The position numbers were made by a program, and so were the translations under genes. The notes under the pieces are model-generated. The model made no database searches. It was given only the letters and a program-made list of their open reading frames with translations, and was not told the DNA's origin. This document shows positions 55,807 to 64,000 of a DNA stretch of 64,000 nt, piece after piece. Source of the DNA: Porticoccus sp963974675 (lineage in GTDB: Bacteria; Pseudomonadota; Gammaproteobacteria; Pseudomonadales; Porticoccaceae); assembly GCA_963974675.1 (NCBI GenBank), contig CAXBDQ010000010.1, forward strand, positions 1 through 64,000, given 5' to 3'. Position 1 is the first letter of the stretch, and every line of letters starts with the position of its first letter.

Positions 55807-56250
55807 TTATTGGGAATCGAGTTGTTTTAAAGCGGCAGTCAGTGCTAGCTCATAGCCCAGGCTGCCAAAGCCGCAGATAACACCTTTGGCAATGTCGGAG
55901 AAGTACGAGTATTGCCTGAACTCCTCCCGTGTATGTACATTGGATAAGTGGACTTCAATAAACGGAATGTCCACGCCCAATAGTGCATCGCGTAGGGCGA
56001 TACTGGTGTGGGTAAAGGCCGCAGGGTTGAAGATAATAAAATTCACCCCTTCCTTCTTTGCATCATGAATGCGGTCGATTAATTCGTACTCGGCATTGCT
56101 TTGCAGGGTCAGCAGGTGTTGACCTTTGACGATGCATATATCCGTCAATTTTTGATTAATGTCCTCAAGACTTTCTTTGCCGTAAACATCGGGCTCACGA
56201 GTGCCAAGTAAGTTCAGGTTGGGGCCGTGTAATACCAGTATGGTCGCCAT
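55807..56250 (-). CDS. aroQ: Type II 3-dehydroquinate dehydratase
   Basis: AroQ dehydrates 3-dehydroquinate to 3-dehydroshikimate in the shikimate pathway. The motifs LVLHGPNLNLLGTREPDVYG (with the lid Arg and active-site Tyr), INPAAFTHTSIALRDAL-type residues near 75-90 and IPFIEVHLSNVHTREEFRQ with the catalytic His are present. The ATG at 56250 has AGGGA upstream and gives 147 residues, typical of the family. It precedes accBC, as in pseudomonads. Confidence 0.96.
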   Translation of the reverse strand: MATILVLHGPNLNLLGTREPDVYGKESLEDINQKLTDICIVKGQHLLTLQSNAEYELIDRIHDAKKEGVNFIIFNPAAFTHTSIALRDALLGVDIPFIEVHLSNVHTREEFRQYSYFSDIAKGVICGFGSLGYELALTAALKQLDSQ

Positions 56251-56519
56251 AGTGTCCCTGCCGGAATTGGTGATCAAGTGTGGGTGCTCAAGCCTTGTGA
56301 TAGGCCAGTTGCTGGAAGTCTGCATTAAAAATTATTAACTGTCCAATTTTTTGACTTTTTTAGATTTTTGGCTCCAATCGCTACAAGTTTTGATATAAAT
56401 TGCGACTTTTTAATCAATAGATTGAGGGCTTGGAAAAGCAGTGACTGCTTTTTTGCGGGATTTTAAGGAGGATGTCGGCACAATTGCTGTCAGGTTTGTC
56501 AGTTTTCATAACTTTGCTG

Positions 56520-58307
56520 CTATTTTCGGCTATTGTGCTGATAAATTCTCGTTATTACGATATTTTCGGTTAAAAACTGTGGCAGTATCATCGGTTGTCC
56601 CGTCCCTTCAGGGTAAAATAGGTAAAGAGGTACGCCGCTGCGATGGTGGCGGTTTAAGAGCTGGGTGATTTCCGGGTTGTAGTTTGTCCAGTCCCCCTTT
56701 AGGTAGGTAATGTTTTGTTCTTTGAGTGTTGCCAGAAATTTTTCAGAGCTCAATGCCAGTTTTTCGTTGGCTAGGCAGGTGATACACCAATCTGCTGTCA
56801 GATTAATGAATACCGCATTGCCATTACTGCGTAGTTCTTGAAGTGTGGCCTTTGAGTAGGGTTGCCAGGGGACATCTTGATTGTCGTGATTACGGTTAGT
56901 TTGCCAGGGTAGCAGCAGGGCGAGGGTGGCAGCGGTTATAGCTATGGCAATTGTTAGGCTGTTTTTACGAACCTTTAGTAGCCAGATTGCAAACAGTATT
57001 AATACGATGCCACAAATAACAGCGGAGACAGTATCGCTGCCAGTTTGTCTGCCAAGTACCCACAGTAACCATACCGCGCTTAAATACAGAGGGAATGCCA
57101 GAAATTCCTTAAAGCGTTCCATCCACGCGCCAGGTTTTGGCATTTTTTCTGCCATGCCCGGCCACCATGAAAGTAGTAGCAATGGCAGGGCCATACCAAT
57201 ACCCAAGAAAACAAAGGTGCTCATTGCTACCCACGTAGGTTGCGTTAGGGCAAAGCCCAGTGCCGTTCCCATAAATGGTGCGGTGCAAGGGCTGGCGACC
57301 ACTGTGGCCAGCAATCCTGTCATAAAGGAAGACGTCAGACTGTGGCCTTCGGTAGTTGATTGCCCCCAGTTCATTAGGCGTGTGCCTATGGTCAGAAAGC
57401 CAGAAAAGCTTAACCCCATTAACACGAAGAGATACACCAGCAGCCCCACAAACAGTGGAGATTGTAATTGAAACCCCCAACCTATCGCTTCCCCTGCATC
57501 TCGCAGTAGTATTAGCAGGGACGCAATGGTCATAAAACTGAACACAATACCCAAGGTGTAGGCTAAACCGTGTAGGTGTTTACTCTGTTTGTTCAGGTGG
57601 GCCGTGGTTAAACTAAGGGCTTTAATAGACAGTATTGGAAATACACAGGGCATTAGGTTGAGAATGACGCCACCTAGTAGAGCAAATATCAGCATCAGAG
57701 GTAGGCTGTTCGGGGGCGGAGGGTTTTGCTCTTGTTCGCGGTTTTCTTCATTAGTGGCAGTGAGATCATTTACTGTTTCTGTGACGGTAAACGCAGATGT
57801 GTTGGTGTTTAGGGTGATGGTTTGTCGTCTAGGTGGGTAGCAAAGGCCGGCATCGGCACAGCCTTGTGATTCAACAATCAGTGCTTGCCCGTCGATGTTT
57901 AGGGGAAGCGTGATTTGGGTCTGGTGGTAGTACACCTCCAGATTTTTCTGATAATAGTCGTCATACATTAACGTGCCAGGCTTAAACTTTGGTATGACGT
58001 TGGGGTGAGAACTGTTGAGGGGAAGGCCAGATTGGTCAAAAAATTTAAAACGATGTTGATAGAGATAATAGCCAGGCTGTATTTCCCAGTTGAGTAACAG
58101 TTGTTGTCCGTCTTTGATAGGGTAGAGTTGGTAGGCGTCCTCTACCGGGAGAAACTCAACGGTTTGGCCAAGTGAATTTGAGTTATTTATTAAGCTACTG
58201 CTAGTGTTTTCGTTGCTATTGGCCGCTGGAAATAGGTCATCAGCAATAGCGAATTGAGTTGTTATCAGCAGGAAGAGGAATAATGCATGGATCAGTTGGT
58301 TTGGCAT
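56520..58307 (-). CDS. dsbD: Thiol:disulfide interchange protein DsbD
   Basis: DsbD moves electrons from cytoplasmic thioredoxin across the inner membrane to periplasmic partners such as DsbC. A signal peptide (to about IADDLFP) leads to the alpha domain with the cysteines of SQGCADAGLCYPPRR. Eight membrane helices form the beta domain, with cysteines in LNLMPCVFPILSIKAL and VVASPCTAPFMGTALG. The gamma domain is thioredoxin-like with DWCITCLANEK. All six redox cysteines are visible. The length is 595 residues. It is at the end of the minus-strand housekeeping block; a 269-base gap separates it from aroQ. Confidence 0.95.
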   Translation of the reverse strand: MPNQLIHALFLFLLITTQFAIADDLFPAANSNENTSSSLINNSNSLGQTVEFLPVEDAYQLYPIKDGQQLLLNWEIQPGYYLYQHRFKFFDQSGLPLNSSHPNVIPKFKPGTLMYDDYYQKNLEVYYHQTQITLPLNIDGQALIVESQGCADAGLCYPPRRQTITLNTNTSAFTVTETVNDLTATNEENREQEQNPPPPNSLPLMLIFALLGGVILNLMPCVFPILSIKALSLTTAHLNKQSKHLHGLAYTLGIVFSFMTIASLLILLRDAGEAIGWGFQLQSPLFVGLLVYLFVLMGLSFSGFLTIGTRLMNWGQSTTEGHSLTSSFMTGLLATVVASPCTAPFMGTALGFALTQPTWVAMSTFVFLGIGMALPLLLLSWWPGMAEKMPKPGAWMERFKEFLAFPLYLSAVWLLWVLGRQTGSDTVSAVICGIVLILFAIWLLKVRKNSLTIAIAITAATLALLLPWQTNRNHDNQDVPWQPYSKATLQELRSNGNAVFINLTADWCITCLANEKLALSSEKFLATLKEQNITYLKGDWTNYNPEITQLLNRHHRSGVPLYLFYPEGTGQPMILPQFLTENIVITRIYQHNSRK

Positions 58308-58597
58308 TGGATTGTTCGCTAAATTCTTTTTGTCATGAATGGGGCTTTAATGTTCATTAGTGTAGTAAGTGAAGGGCTGGCGGACGTTGGACAACCCCAA
58401 CTACGAATTTGTTCGCTATTGTACTTAGCTGGCTTGCTAGGTGCGACACTCATTTTCTGGTGTCGGTCACAGTGTTATAGTCAGCACCTTGAAAACGAGT
58501 AGTTCTCCGATCAATGATTGCTGAGCGTGTGTTGAGCTATCATAGGGCCAACACAAAGAATTATTACACATGTTTATCATAGGAATGATTAGAAAAT

Positions 58598-59044
58598 ATG
58601 AGATTGTCTCTAAAAAAATATGTAGGCATTTTTCTAATGCCGCTAGCAATGACGGCCTGTGCTGATGGCATCACCGTGACAGATGCCTATATTCGTGGTT
58701 TGCCTCCGGGGCAGTCGGTGACAGCAGCATTTATGACATTAAATAATTCGACAGGAAGAGCCTGCCGACTAGTGGGAGCGTCGTCCGCTATCGCCAGTAG
58801 TGCCGAAATCCATGCTCATTCACATCATAATGGCGCCATGTCTATGCGGCCTGTAGATGCGGTGAATATTCCGGCGGGTGAAGCGATTAGTCTTGAGTCG
58901 GGCGGCTATCATTTAATGTTGTTTGGTTTGCAAAATAGCCTCAAGGAGGGTGACGAGCACAGTGTTACCCTCTTTTTTGAAGGGTGTCCGGAATTGACGG
59001 TGGTAGCGCCAGTACGAAGCGTTCTTCGCGAGAAAGATAGTTAA
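58598..59044 (+). CDS. PCu(A)C copper chaperone
   Basis: This 148-residue exported protein binds Cu(I) and delivers it to cytochrome c oxidase. After the signal sequence (FLMPLAMTACADG, possibly a lipobox), the PCu(A)C domain has ITVTDAYIRGLPPGQSVTAA, and the ligand motifs EIHAHSHHNGAMSMRPV and GGYHLMLFGL, with His and Met ligands in the H-x-M pattern. The start is an ATG at 58598. It is divergent from dsbD with 290 bases between, and is followed by a DUF2333 gene after 12 bases. Confidence 0.9.
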   Translation: MRLSLKKYVGIFLMPLAMTACADGITVTDAYIRGLPPGQSVTAAFMTLNNSTGRACRLVGASSAIASSAEIHAHSHHNGAMSMRPVDAVNIPAGEAISLESGGYHLMLFGLQNSLKEGDEHSVTLFFEGCPELTVVAPVRSVLREKDS

Positions 59045-59056
59045 ATAGGTGGCTAA

Positions 59057-60130
59057 ATGAAAGGATTTGATTGGGCTCAAAAATGGACGAGAAAATTGTC
59101 CAGACGAGCTGTGAATATAAAAGATACGTTGGCTGAGGACTACCCTGCTAATGAGCATTCACACTGGTTGCGTATCGGTGTTATAGCGCTAATATTGTAT
59201 TTGCTAATTACCTTGTTGCTTGGTTGGTATTGGAATGAAGAGCCTGAGCACTTTGATGTTAAAGCAAATGCCATGGTTCGGGCTGATAGGGTTGTTGTCG
59301 GAAGCACAACAGTTGCAGCTCTTGTGGAAGTCGTGGATGTATTGTTGGAGAAGCGTGGTGGTTATTTAAGTAATGACATCGCGCCGCCAGGAATCTGGTT
59401 AGATAATATTCCTAACTGGGAATACGGTGCGCTTATTCAGATACGAGATTTTAGTAAAGCAATGCGAGAAGCTTTCAGTCGCTCCCAGTCTCAGTCTACT
59501 GAAGATCAAGATTTAGCACTGGCAGAATCACGCTTTAACTTTGATCACAATAGCTGGATTGTCCCAGCCTCAGAGTCAGAGTATCGCGAGGGTATTCGTT
59601 ATCTCGAAAGCTACCTAAAACGTTTAACCGATAATGATGAGTACGATGCTCAGTTCTATGCCCGTGCCGATAATTTGCGTTACTGGTTAGGTACCTTGGA
59701 GACGCGTTTGGGCAGTTTATCTCAACGGTTAAGTGCCAGTGTTGGGCAGCGCAGAATTAATACTGATCTAGCAGGCGACTCTGCAAGCCAGCAGTCCACC
59801 TCGACGTCGCGTGAGGTAAAGGTAAAAACACCCTGGCTGGAAATTGACGATATTTTTTATGAGTCGCGTGGTAGCACTTGGGCCATGATCCATTTTCTAA
59901 AAGCCATTGAAGTGGATTTTGCCGACGTACTGGAAAAGAAAAATGCCCAAAGAAGTTTGCAACAAATTATTCGTGAGTTAGAAGCTGCGCAAGAGGCTGT
60001 TTACCCCCCCGTTATCCTTAATGGCAGCGGCTTTGGTTTTGTGGCCAATCACTCATTGGTCATGGCGTCATATATTAGCCGCGCCAATGCAGCGCTTATC
60101 GATTTGCGAGAATTATTATCGCAGGGGTAA
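59057..60130 (+). CDS. DUF2333 family membrane protein
   Basis: The 357-residue protein has one N-terminal membrane segment (WLRIGVIALILYLLITLLLGW, about residues 36-56), then a large domain that is probably periplasmic. The motifs VLLEKRGGYLSNDIAPPGIW, LRYWLGTLETRLGSLSQRL and YESRGSTWAMIHFLKAIEVDF are typical of DUF2333. Its function is unknown; the position after a copper chaperone may only reflect a shared transcript. A terminator follows. Confidence 0.87.
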   Translation: MKGFDWAQKWTRKLSRRAVNIKDTLAEDYPANEHSHWLRIGVIALILYLLITLLLGWYWNEEPEHFDVKANAMVRADRVVVGSTTVAALVEVVDVLLEKRGGYLSNDIAPPGIWLDNIPNWEYGALIQIRDFSKAMREAFSRSQSQSTEDQDLALAESRFNFDHNSWIVPASESEYREGIRYLESYLKRLTDNDEYDAQFYARADNLRYWLGTLETRLGSLSQRLSASVGQRRINTDLAGDSASQQSTSTSREVKVKTPWLEIDDIFYESRGSTWAMIHFLKAIEVDFADVLEKKNAQRSLQQIIRELEAAQEAVYPPVILNGSGFGFVANHSLVMASYISRANAALIDLRELLSQG

Positions 60131-60152
60131 AGTGAGAGTATTCAGTCTTTCT

Positions 60153-60177
60153 AAAGGCCCTAATCAAGGGCCTTTTT
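60153..60177 (+). terminator. Intrinsic terminator after the DUF2333 gene
   Basis: AAAGGCCCT (60153-60161) pairs with AGGGCCTTT (60167-60175) around a 5-base loop and is followed by a T-run. Confidence 0.88.
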
Positions 60178-60395
60178 CTTACCTGGTAGCAGCCAATTGT
60201 TTTAAGCTATCAAGATAATACCTACAATTTATTAGCTCTATATTCTAAAGCAGCCTAGTATTTAAACACTGAACTAGCCTTCCACTTTTTTGATCGCTTG
60301 GTGAATAACACCTTGGGGCAAAAGTGTTGAGCGCAAGAGTGTTCTGGTAAGGCCGTCAATTTTCGATGTATTCAAATCCTACAGGTGGAAATACT

Positions 60396-62627
60396 ATGAT
60401 CAGACAAATGAAACCTTTACTCGCCATTCTGGCGATAGCACTCACGCCACTGGTGTTAGTGAACTCGGCTGTTGCAGAGAGCAAGCCGAAATCAGCTCAA
60501 TTCTGGTGGCCAAATCAGCTGGATCTCAATCCCCTTCGTCAGCATGATGTTGAATCCAATCCCTATGGCGCAGATTTCGATTACGCCAAAGCCTTTAGCA
60601 GTCTTGACCTTGCTGCGGTTAAAAAAGACATAGAGGCGTTGATGACAACATCTCAAGATTGGTGGCCAGCTGACTACGGTCACTATGGCCCATTTTTTAT
60701 TCGTATGGCCTGGCATAGTGCCGGCGTATACCGTACCCAAGATGGACGTGGCGGCGCTGCTGGTGGTCAACAGCGTTTCGAGCCGCTGAATAGCTGGCCA
60801 GACAATGCCAACCTGGACAAGGCGCGACGCCTACTCTGGCCCATTAAACAAAAATACGGTCAGAGCATTTCATGGGCTGACCTGATGGTGCTGACAGGTA
60901 ATGTCGCACTGGAATCCATGGGATTCAAAACCTTTGGTTTCGCTGGTGGTCGCGAAGACGATTGGGAAGCAGATTTGGTCTACTGGGGGCCGGAAAAAAA
61001 ATGGCTGGACGACAAACGCTACAGCGGTGACAGAATGCTGAAAAATCCACTGGCAGCGGTACAGATGGGTTTGATCTATGTAAACCCAGAAGGACCCAAT
61101 GGCAATCCAGACCCATTGTTAGCCGCCAAAGATATCCGTGAAACCTTTGGCCGCATGGCCATGAATGACGAAGAAACGGTGGCGCTGATAGCGGGCGGGC
61201 ACACCTTTGGTAAAACCCACGGTGCCAAGCCTCCAGAAAATTGCGTCGGCCCTGAACCCGCAGCCGCGGGTATCGAAGAGCAAGGTCTCGGCTGGACCAA
61301 TAAATGTGGTAGCGGTAAAGCTGGCGATACCATTACCAGCGGCCTTGAAGGCGCGTGGACAGTTAGCCCCGCGGCATGGACCCACAACTTTTTAACCAAC
61401 CTGTTTGCCTATGACTGGGTGGAAACTAAAAGTCCAGCAGGTGCCACCCAGTGGATTCCCGCAGACGGGCAGGCATCTAATCTCGTGCCGGATGCACATG
61501 ACCCATCAAAACGTCATGCTCCCATTATGCTGACCACAGACCTAGCTCTCAGGTTCGACCCAAGCTACAACAAGATTTCGAAACGCTTTTTGGAAAATCC
61601 GAAAGCATTCGAACTCGCTTTTGCTAAAGCCTGGTTCAAACTGACTCACCGCGATATGGGGCCCCGCTCACGCTATATTGGCGCTGATGCACCCAAAGAA
61701 GACTTGATTTGGCAAGATCCTGTGCCCGCAGTGGATCACCCATTGGTCAACGCGCAAGACATCAAAAACCTAAAAGCCAAACTGCTGGACTCCGGGCTGA
61801 CAGGCTCTGACTTAATCAGAACTGCCTGGGCATCTGCTTCCAGCTTCCGTGGTACTGATATGCGGGGCGGTGCTAATGGCGCGCGCATTCGATTGGCACC
61901 ACAGAAAGAATGGACTGCCAATAACCCAGCTGAGCTGGCCAAAGTACTGAAGAGCTTAGAGAGTATTCAAGCGGACTTTAATGGCCGGTCAGGATCCAAC
62001 ACAAAGATTTCCCTTGCTGACCTGATTGTTCTTGGTGGCGCCGCGGCCATTGAGCAAGCAGCTGAAAAAGCCGGACACAAAGTACAGGTTCCTTTTAAAC
62101 CCGGGCGTACCGATGCATCGCAAGCACAAACTGATGCAGCTTCTTTCTCCGTACTTGAGCCAACCGCCGATGGATTTCGCAACTACTTCAGCAAAGGTAG
62201 TAGTCATTCACCTGCAGAAATGTTGGTTGATAAGGCAAGCATGCTAACTCTGACTGTACCTGAAATGACGGTTCTGGTGGGCGGCATGCGAGCACTGAAT
62301 GCCAACTCAGGACAACTCAAGCATGGCGTACTAACGAGCAGTCCAGGAACCCTGAGCAATGACTTCTTTGTCAACCTGCTCGATATGTCCACAGTATGGA
62401 AGAAATCAAAAGTTGATGGTGTTTACGAAGGTTACGATCGCAAGACGGGCAAGACCAAATGGATGGCAACTCCCGTCGACCTGATATTCGGGTCACACTC
62501 GGAGCTAAGAGCGATCGCGGAAGTGTATGCGGCCAATGATGGTAAAGAGAAGTTTGTGCGTGATTTTGTAGATGCATGGGTCAAGGTCATGACGCTTGAC
62601 CGTTTTGACCTTGGTGTTCGTGGCTAG
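60396..62627 (+). CDS. katG: Catalase-peroxidase KatG with signal peptide
   Basis: KatG breaks down hydrogen peroxide by catalase and peroxidase reactions. The N-terminal half carries the heme site (RMAWHSAGVYRTQDGRGG with distal Arg, W106 and His; proximal His in IAGGHTFGKTHG) and the Trp-Tyr-Met adduct (W106, Y228, M254), and the C-terminal half is the degenerate second peroxidase domain. About 27 N-terminal residues look like a signal peptide (LLAILAIALTPLVLVNSAVA), so this is an exported KatG, unlike the usual cytoplasmic form. The ATG at 60396 follows an AGGTGGA sequence. Length is 743 residues. Confidence 0.96.
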   Translation: MIRQMKPLLAILAIALTPLVLVNSAVAESKPKSAQFWWPNQLDLNPLRQHDVESNPYGADFDYAKAFSSLDLAAVKKDIEALMTTSQDWWPADYGHYGPFFIRMAWHSAGVYRTQDGRGGAAGGQQRFEPLNSWPDNANLDKARRLLWPIKQKYGQSISWADLMVLTGNVALESMGFKTFGFAGGREDDWEADLVYWGPEKKWLDDKRYSGDRMLKNPLAAVQMGLIYVNPEGPNGNPDPLLAAKDIRETFGRMAMNDEETVALIAGGHTFGKTHGAKPPENCVGPEPAAAGIEEQGLGWTNKCGSGKAGDTITSGLEGAWTVSPAAWTHNFLTNLFAYDWVETKSPAGATQWIPADGQASNLVPDAHDPSKRHAPIMLTTDLALRFDPSYNKISKRFLENPKAFELAFAKAWFKLTHRDMGPRSRYIGADAPKEDLIWQDPVPAVDHPLVNAQDIKNLKAKLLDSGLTGSDLIRTAWASASSFRGTDMRGGANGARIRLAPQKEWTANNPAELAKVLKSLESIQADFNGRSGSNTKISLADLIVLGGAAAIEQAAEKAGHKVQVPFKPGRTDASQAQTDAASFSVLEPTADGFRNYFSKGSSHSPAEMLVDKASMLTLTVPEMTVLVGGMRALNANSGQLKHGVLTSSPGTLSNDFFVNLLDMSTVWKKSKVDGVYEGYDRKTGKTKWMATPVDLIFGSHSELRAIAEVYAANDGKEKFVRDFVDAWVKVMTLDRFDLGVRG

Positions 62628-62834
62628 TCGAAATGATGTGCCTCTATTCAGCAGGCTGGAAAAGTCTCTTGTTATTAGAGTGAGCAGTGACAAACGAAAT
62701 GATAATTTTTTTCAAACGTCACTGCTCCCTTTTCCTTCTATCACAGGGGTAAAGTTTTGGTATTGTAAATTCGGTTTATACTGATTCATTTATAATGAGT
62801 TGTTATGCAATAAAACATTTAGCGAGGATCAATC

Positions 62835-63122
62835 ATGTCAAATGAAGGTTATCACGAACCAATAGACGAACTTACAAACGAAACTAGGGATATGCATAGA
62901 GCCATTACATCTCTAATGGAAGAGCTTGAAGCAGTGGATTGGTACAACCAAAGAGTAGACGCATGTAAGGACGAAGAATTAAAAGCAATACTTGCACATA
63001 ATAGAGATGAAGAAAAAGAGCATGCCGCTATGGTGCTTGAATGGATCAGAAGAAAAGATCCAAAATTTGATAAAGAGCTTAAGGACTACATTTTTACAGA
63101 CAAACCAATTGCTCATACATAA
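62835..63122 (+). CDS. Encapsulated-ferritin-type (EncFtn) protein without targeting tail
   Basis: The 95-residue protein reads MSNEGYHEPIDELTNETRDM, then LMEELEAVDWYNQRVDACKD and LAHNRDEEKEHAAMVLEWIR, the EncFtn fold of half-ferritins that form an annular decamer and oxidise iron. E30, E60 and H63 occupy the ferroxidase positions in the expected 30+3 spacing, with W36 and Y37 nearby. Proteins of this family usually carry a C-terminal encapsulin-targeting peptide; this one ends at FTDKPIAHT. No encapsulin gene follows. Arg is encoded only by AGA or AGG, unlike the neighbouring katG, pointing to transfer. Confidence 0.88.
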   Translation: MSNEGYHEPIDELTNETRDMHRAITSLMEELEAVDWYNQRVDACKDEELKAILAHNRDEEKEHAAMVLEWIRRKDPKFDKELKDYIFTDKPIAHT

Positions 63123-63126
63123 AAAT

Positions 63127-63210
63127 GTCTAAGTAAGTGGTGATGATTCTAATTCAAGGTTTTAAGCTGTTCAGTTGCTCCCTGCGGGGCAGGTCTCATA
63201 GGGGTTAGGC
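63127..63210. repeat. attC-like element 1 after the EncFtn gene
   Basis: This 84-base stretch starts GTCTAAG and ends GTTAGGC; the end fits the R' core GTTRRRY of integron attC sites, and the start is one base from RYYYAAC. The inner arms do not pair well by eye. Confidence 0.25.
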
Positions 63211-63259
63211 ATTAATATAAAATCTGCTAGATCAACATGATCCGAAAAGGAGGGATGGT

Positions 63260-63670
63260 ATGGAGCTACGATTAGAGGCATGGCGAACTCATCTATTGAG
63301 TCTTATGCGAATAGTGACGGGAGTTCTGTTTATGCAGCATGGAGGTCAGAAAATTTTCGGGTTTCCTGCACCGCAGCGATATGAATTTGATTTGTTTTCA
63401 ATGTCGGGCATTGCTGGATCACTGGAGTTGTTTGGAGGATTTCTCGTTGTCATCGGTCTATTCACTCGCCCTACGGCATTTCTACTTTCAGGACTGATGG
63501 CTTTTGCCTACTTTATTGCACATGCCCCTCAAAACTTTTGGCCAATTTTAAATGGCGGTGAATTAGCCGCTATGTTTTGTTTTGTGTTTTTATATTTCAC
63601 AGCCGCAGGCGGCGGTAAGTGGAGCGCTGATTATTTACGTTCAAAAAAACGTTCAAACAGTAATGTCTAA
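63260..63670 (+). CDS. DoxX family membrane protein
   Basis: The 136-residue protein has four membrane segments (about residues 10-30, 48-68, 70-92 and 103-125) and the DoxX motifs LRIVTGVLFMQHGGQKIFGF and GSLELFGGFLVVIGLFTRPT. DoxX proteins are small inner-membrane proteins; in some bacteria they join thiol or oxidative-stress complexes, and the nearby katG and EncFtn genes fit that loosely. A perfect AAGGAGG site precedes the ATG at 63260. Confidence 0.88.
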   Translation: MELRLEAWRTHLLSLMRIVTGVLFMQHGGQKIFGFPAPQRYEFDLFSMSGIAGSLELFGGFLVVIGLFTRPTAFLLSGLMAFAYFIAHAPQNFWPILNGGELAAMFCFVFLYFTAAGGGKWSADYLRSKKRSNSNV

Positions 63671-63748
63671 CAAGTGATAGATGTTTTATGCGACGCGACG
63701 GGGATGGTTTAGCTTATTGCTTTGCCGCCCCAGTGTCGGATGTTAGCT
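63665..63748. repeat. attC-like element 2 overlapping the doxX stop
   Basis: This 84-base imperfect palindrome starts GTCTAAC (a perfect RYYYAAC core containing the doxX stop) and ends GTTAGCT. Inside, ATGCGAC pairs with GTCGGAT (one mismatch) and CGGGG with CCCC. It could equally work as a terminator for convergent doxX and the kinase gene. Confidence 0.3.
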
Positions 63749-63764
63749 CAAAAAACCTGGAGAC

Positions 63765-64000
63765 CTAAAGCGATGACAATACTTCTGGGTACTGTTCATC
63801 GCGAAGCCTTGGCCCAAACTGACTCACTACATTTGCCGCTGCCACACTCGCAAAATTACCAGCCTGTTGATAATCGTAGCCATGAGTAATGGCATATAAA
63901 AATGCCCCGGCAAACATGTCACCAGCACCGTTGGTGTCGATGGCTGTTATAGGGTGGGGTTCAATGTTGTAAGGTTTCTCGCCATCAAAGACCAGAGCAC
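63765..64000 (-). CDS. PfkB-family sugar/nucleoside kinase, 3' end only
   Basis: The minus strand encodes the C-terminal 78 residues of a PfkB-family kinase, with the catalytic motif AIDTNGAGDMFAGAFLYAIT, whose Asp is the base that activates the sugar hydroxyl. It ends EQYPEVLSSL then TAG at 63767-63765. The rest lies outside the window. Family members that end this way are often adenosine kinases, but the substrate cannot be assigned from this fragment. Confidence 0.85.
   Translation of the reverse strand, partial: ALVFDGEKPYNIEPHPITAIDTNGAGDMFAGAFLYAITHGYDYQQAGNFASVAAANVVSQFGPRLRDEQYPEVLSSL

Noticed and set aside
58488..58511. CTTGAAA with TCCGAT, similar to a heat-shock promoter, before the copper chaperone gene
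   Set aside because: The -10 part matches poorly and the downstream gene is not a known heat-shock gene.
62790..62810. ATAATGAGTTGTTAT, weakly like a Fur box before the EncFtn gene
   Set aside because: Too few matches to the 19-base Fur consensus to claim iron control, though it would be plausible for an iron protein.

Overview
This window reads as a chromosomal segment of a moderate-GC gammaproteobacterium. As recalled, its gene order matches several Pseudomonas blocks: yggS-proC-yggT, pilT-pilU, yqgE-tonB3-gshB-pilGHIJ-chpA-chpC, trpGDC-vfr-osmC-coq7 and dsbD-aroQ-accB-accC-prmA-DUF3426-dusB-fis-purH-purD. Base composition and gene content (FabY, class II-like PHA synthase, carboxyspermidine polyamine route, exported KatG) suggest a marine Cellvibrionales-like bacterium. 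That placement is inference. No rRNA, tRNA, CRISPR array, integrase or transposase is visible.

Layout. 1-7.8 kb: a truncated DUF167 gene, yggT, proC and yggS on the minus strand; pilT and pilU (type IV pilus retraction ATPases) on the plus strand; then ruvX, yqgE, a TonB3-like gene and gshB on the minus strand. 8.1-18.4 kb: the Pil-Chp chemosensory operon pilG-pilH-pilI-pilJ-chpA-chpC, which lacks pilK and chpB. 18.5-24.5 kb: phaC, a broken PhaJ-like hydratase, a GlxA-type regulator, fabY and a degenerate EAL protein. 24.6-30.2 kb: a polyamine operon (speA, carboxyspermidine dehydrogenase, nspC, speB) running from arginine through agmatine and putrescine to spermidine, preceded by a 24-residue leader ORF that overlaps the speA start. 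30.3-35.1 kb: ubiD, a K+ channel overlapping a DNA-repair glycosylase gene, purU, a frameshifted glutaredoxin-like gene and rpe. 35.2-39.3 kb: trpE-trpG-trpD-trpC behind a Trp-codon leader peptide. 39.4-42.9 kb: vfr, osmC, a 635-base gap with two related terminator-bearing minus-strand cassettes, a LysR regulator and coq7.

43-47.5 kb is accessory. It holds a metallo-hydrolase with in-frame repeats, a 5'-truncated AAA+ ATPase, an AT-rich membrane protein with rare arginine codons, a partial second copy of the purD 3' end and a Fic protein preceded by an 11-base-period repeat array. The intact purD follows, so a 435-base direct repeat brackets the fic gene.

47.5-58.3 kb is a conserved minus-strand housekeeping run (purD, purH, fis, dusB, DUF3426, prmA, accC, accB, aroQ, dsbD). 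58.6-64 kb carries a PCu(A)C copper chaperone, a DUF2333 protein, exported catalase-peroxidase, a stand-alone encapsulated-ferritin-type protein with foreign codon use, DoxX and the 3' end of a PfkB-family kinase.

The most interesting items are the tandem sRNA-like cassettes (40.85-41.25 kb), the mosaic purD duplication around fic, the speA leader ORF, the trp leader, the 11-base repeat array at fic, the orphan EncFtn gene, and several broken or oddly started genes (DUF167, ruvX, phaJ-like, glutaredoxin-like).
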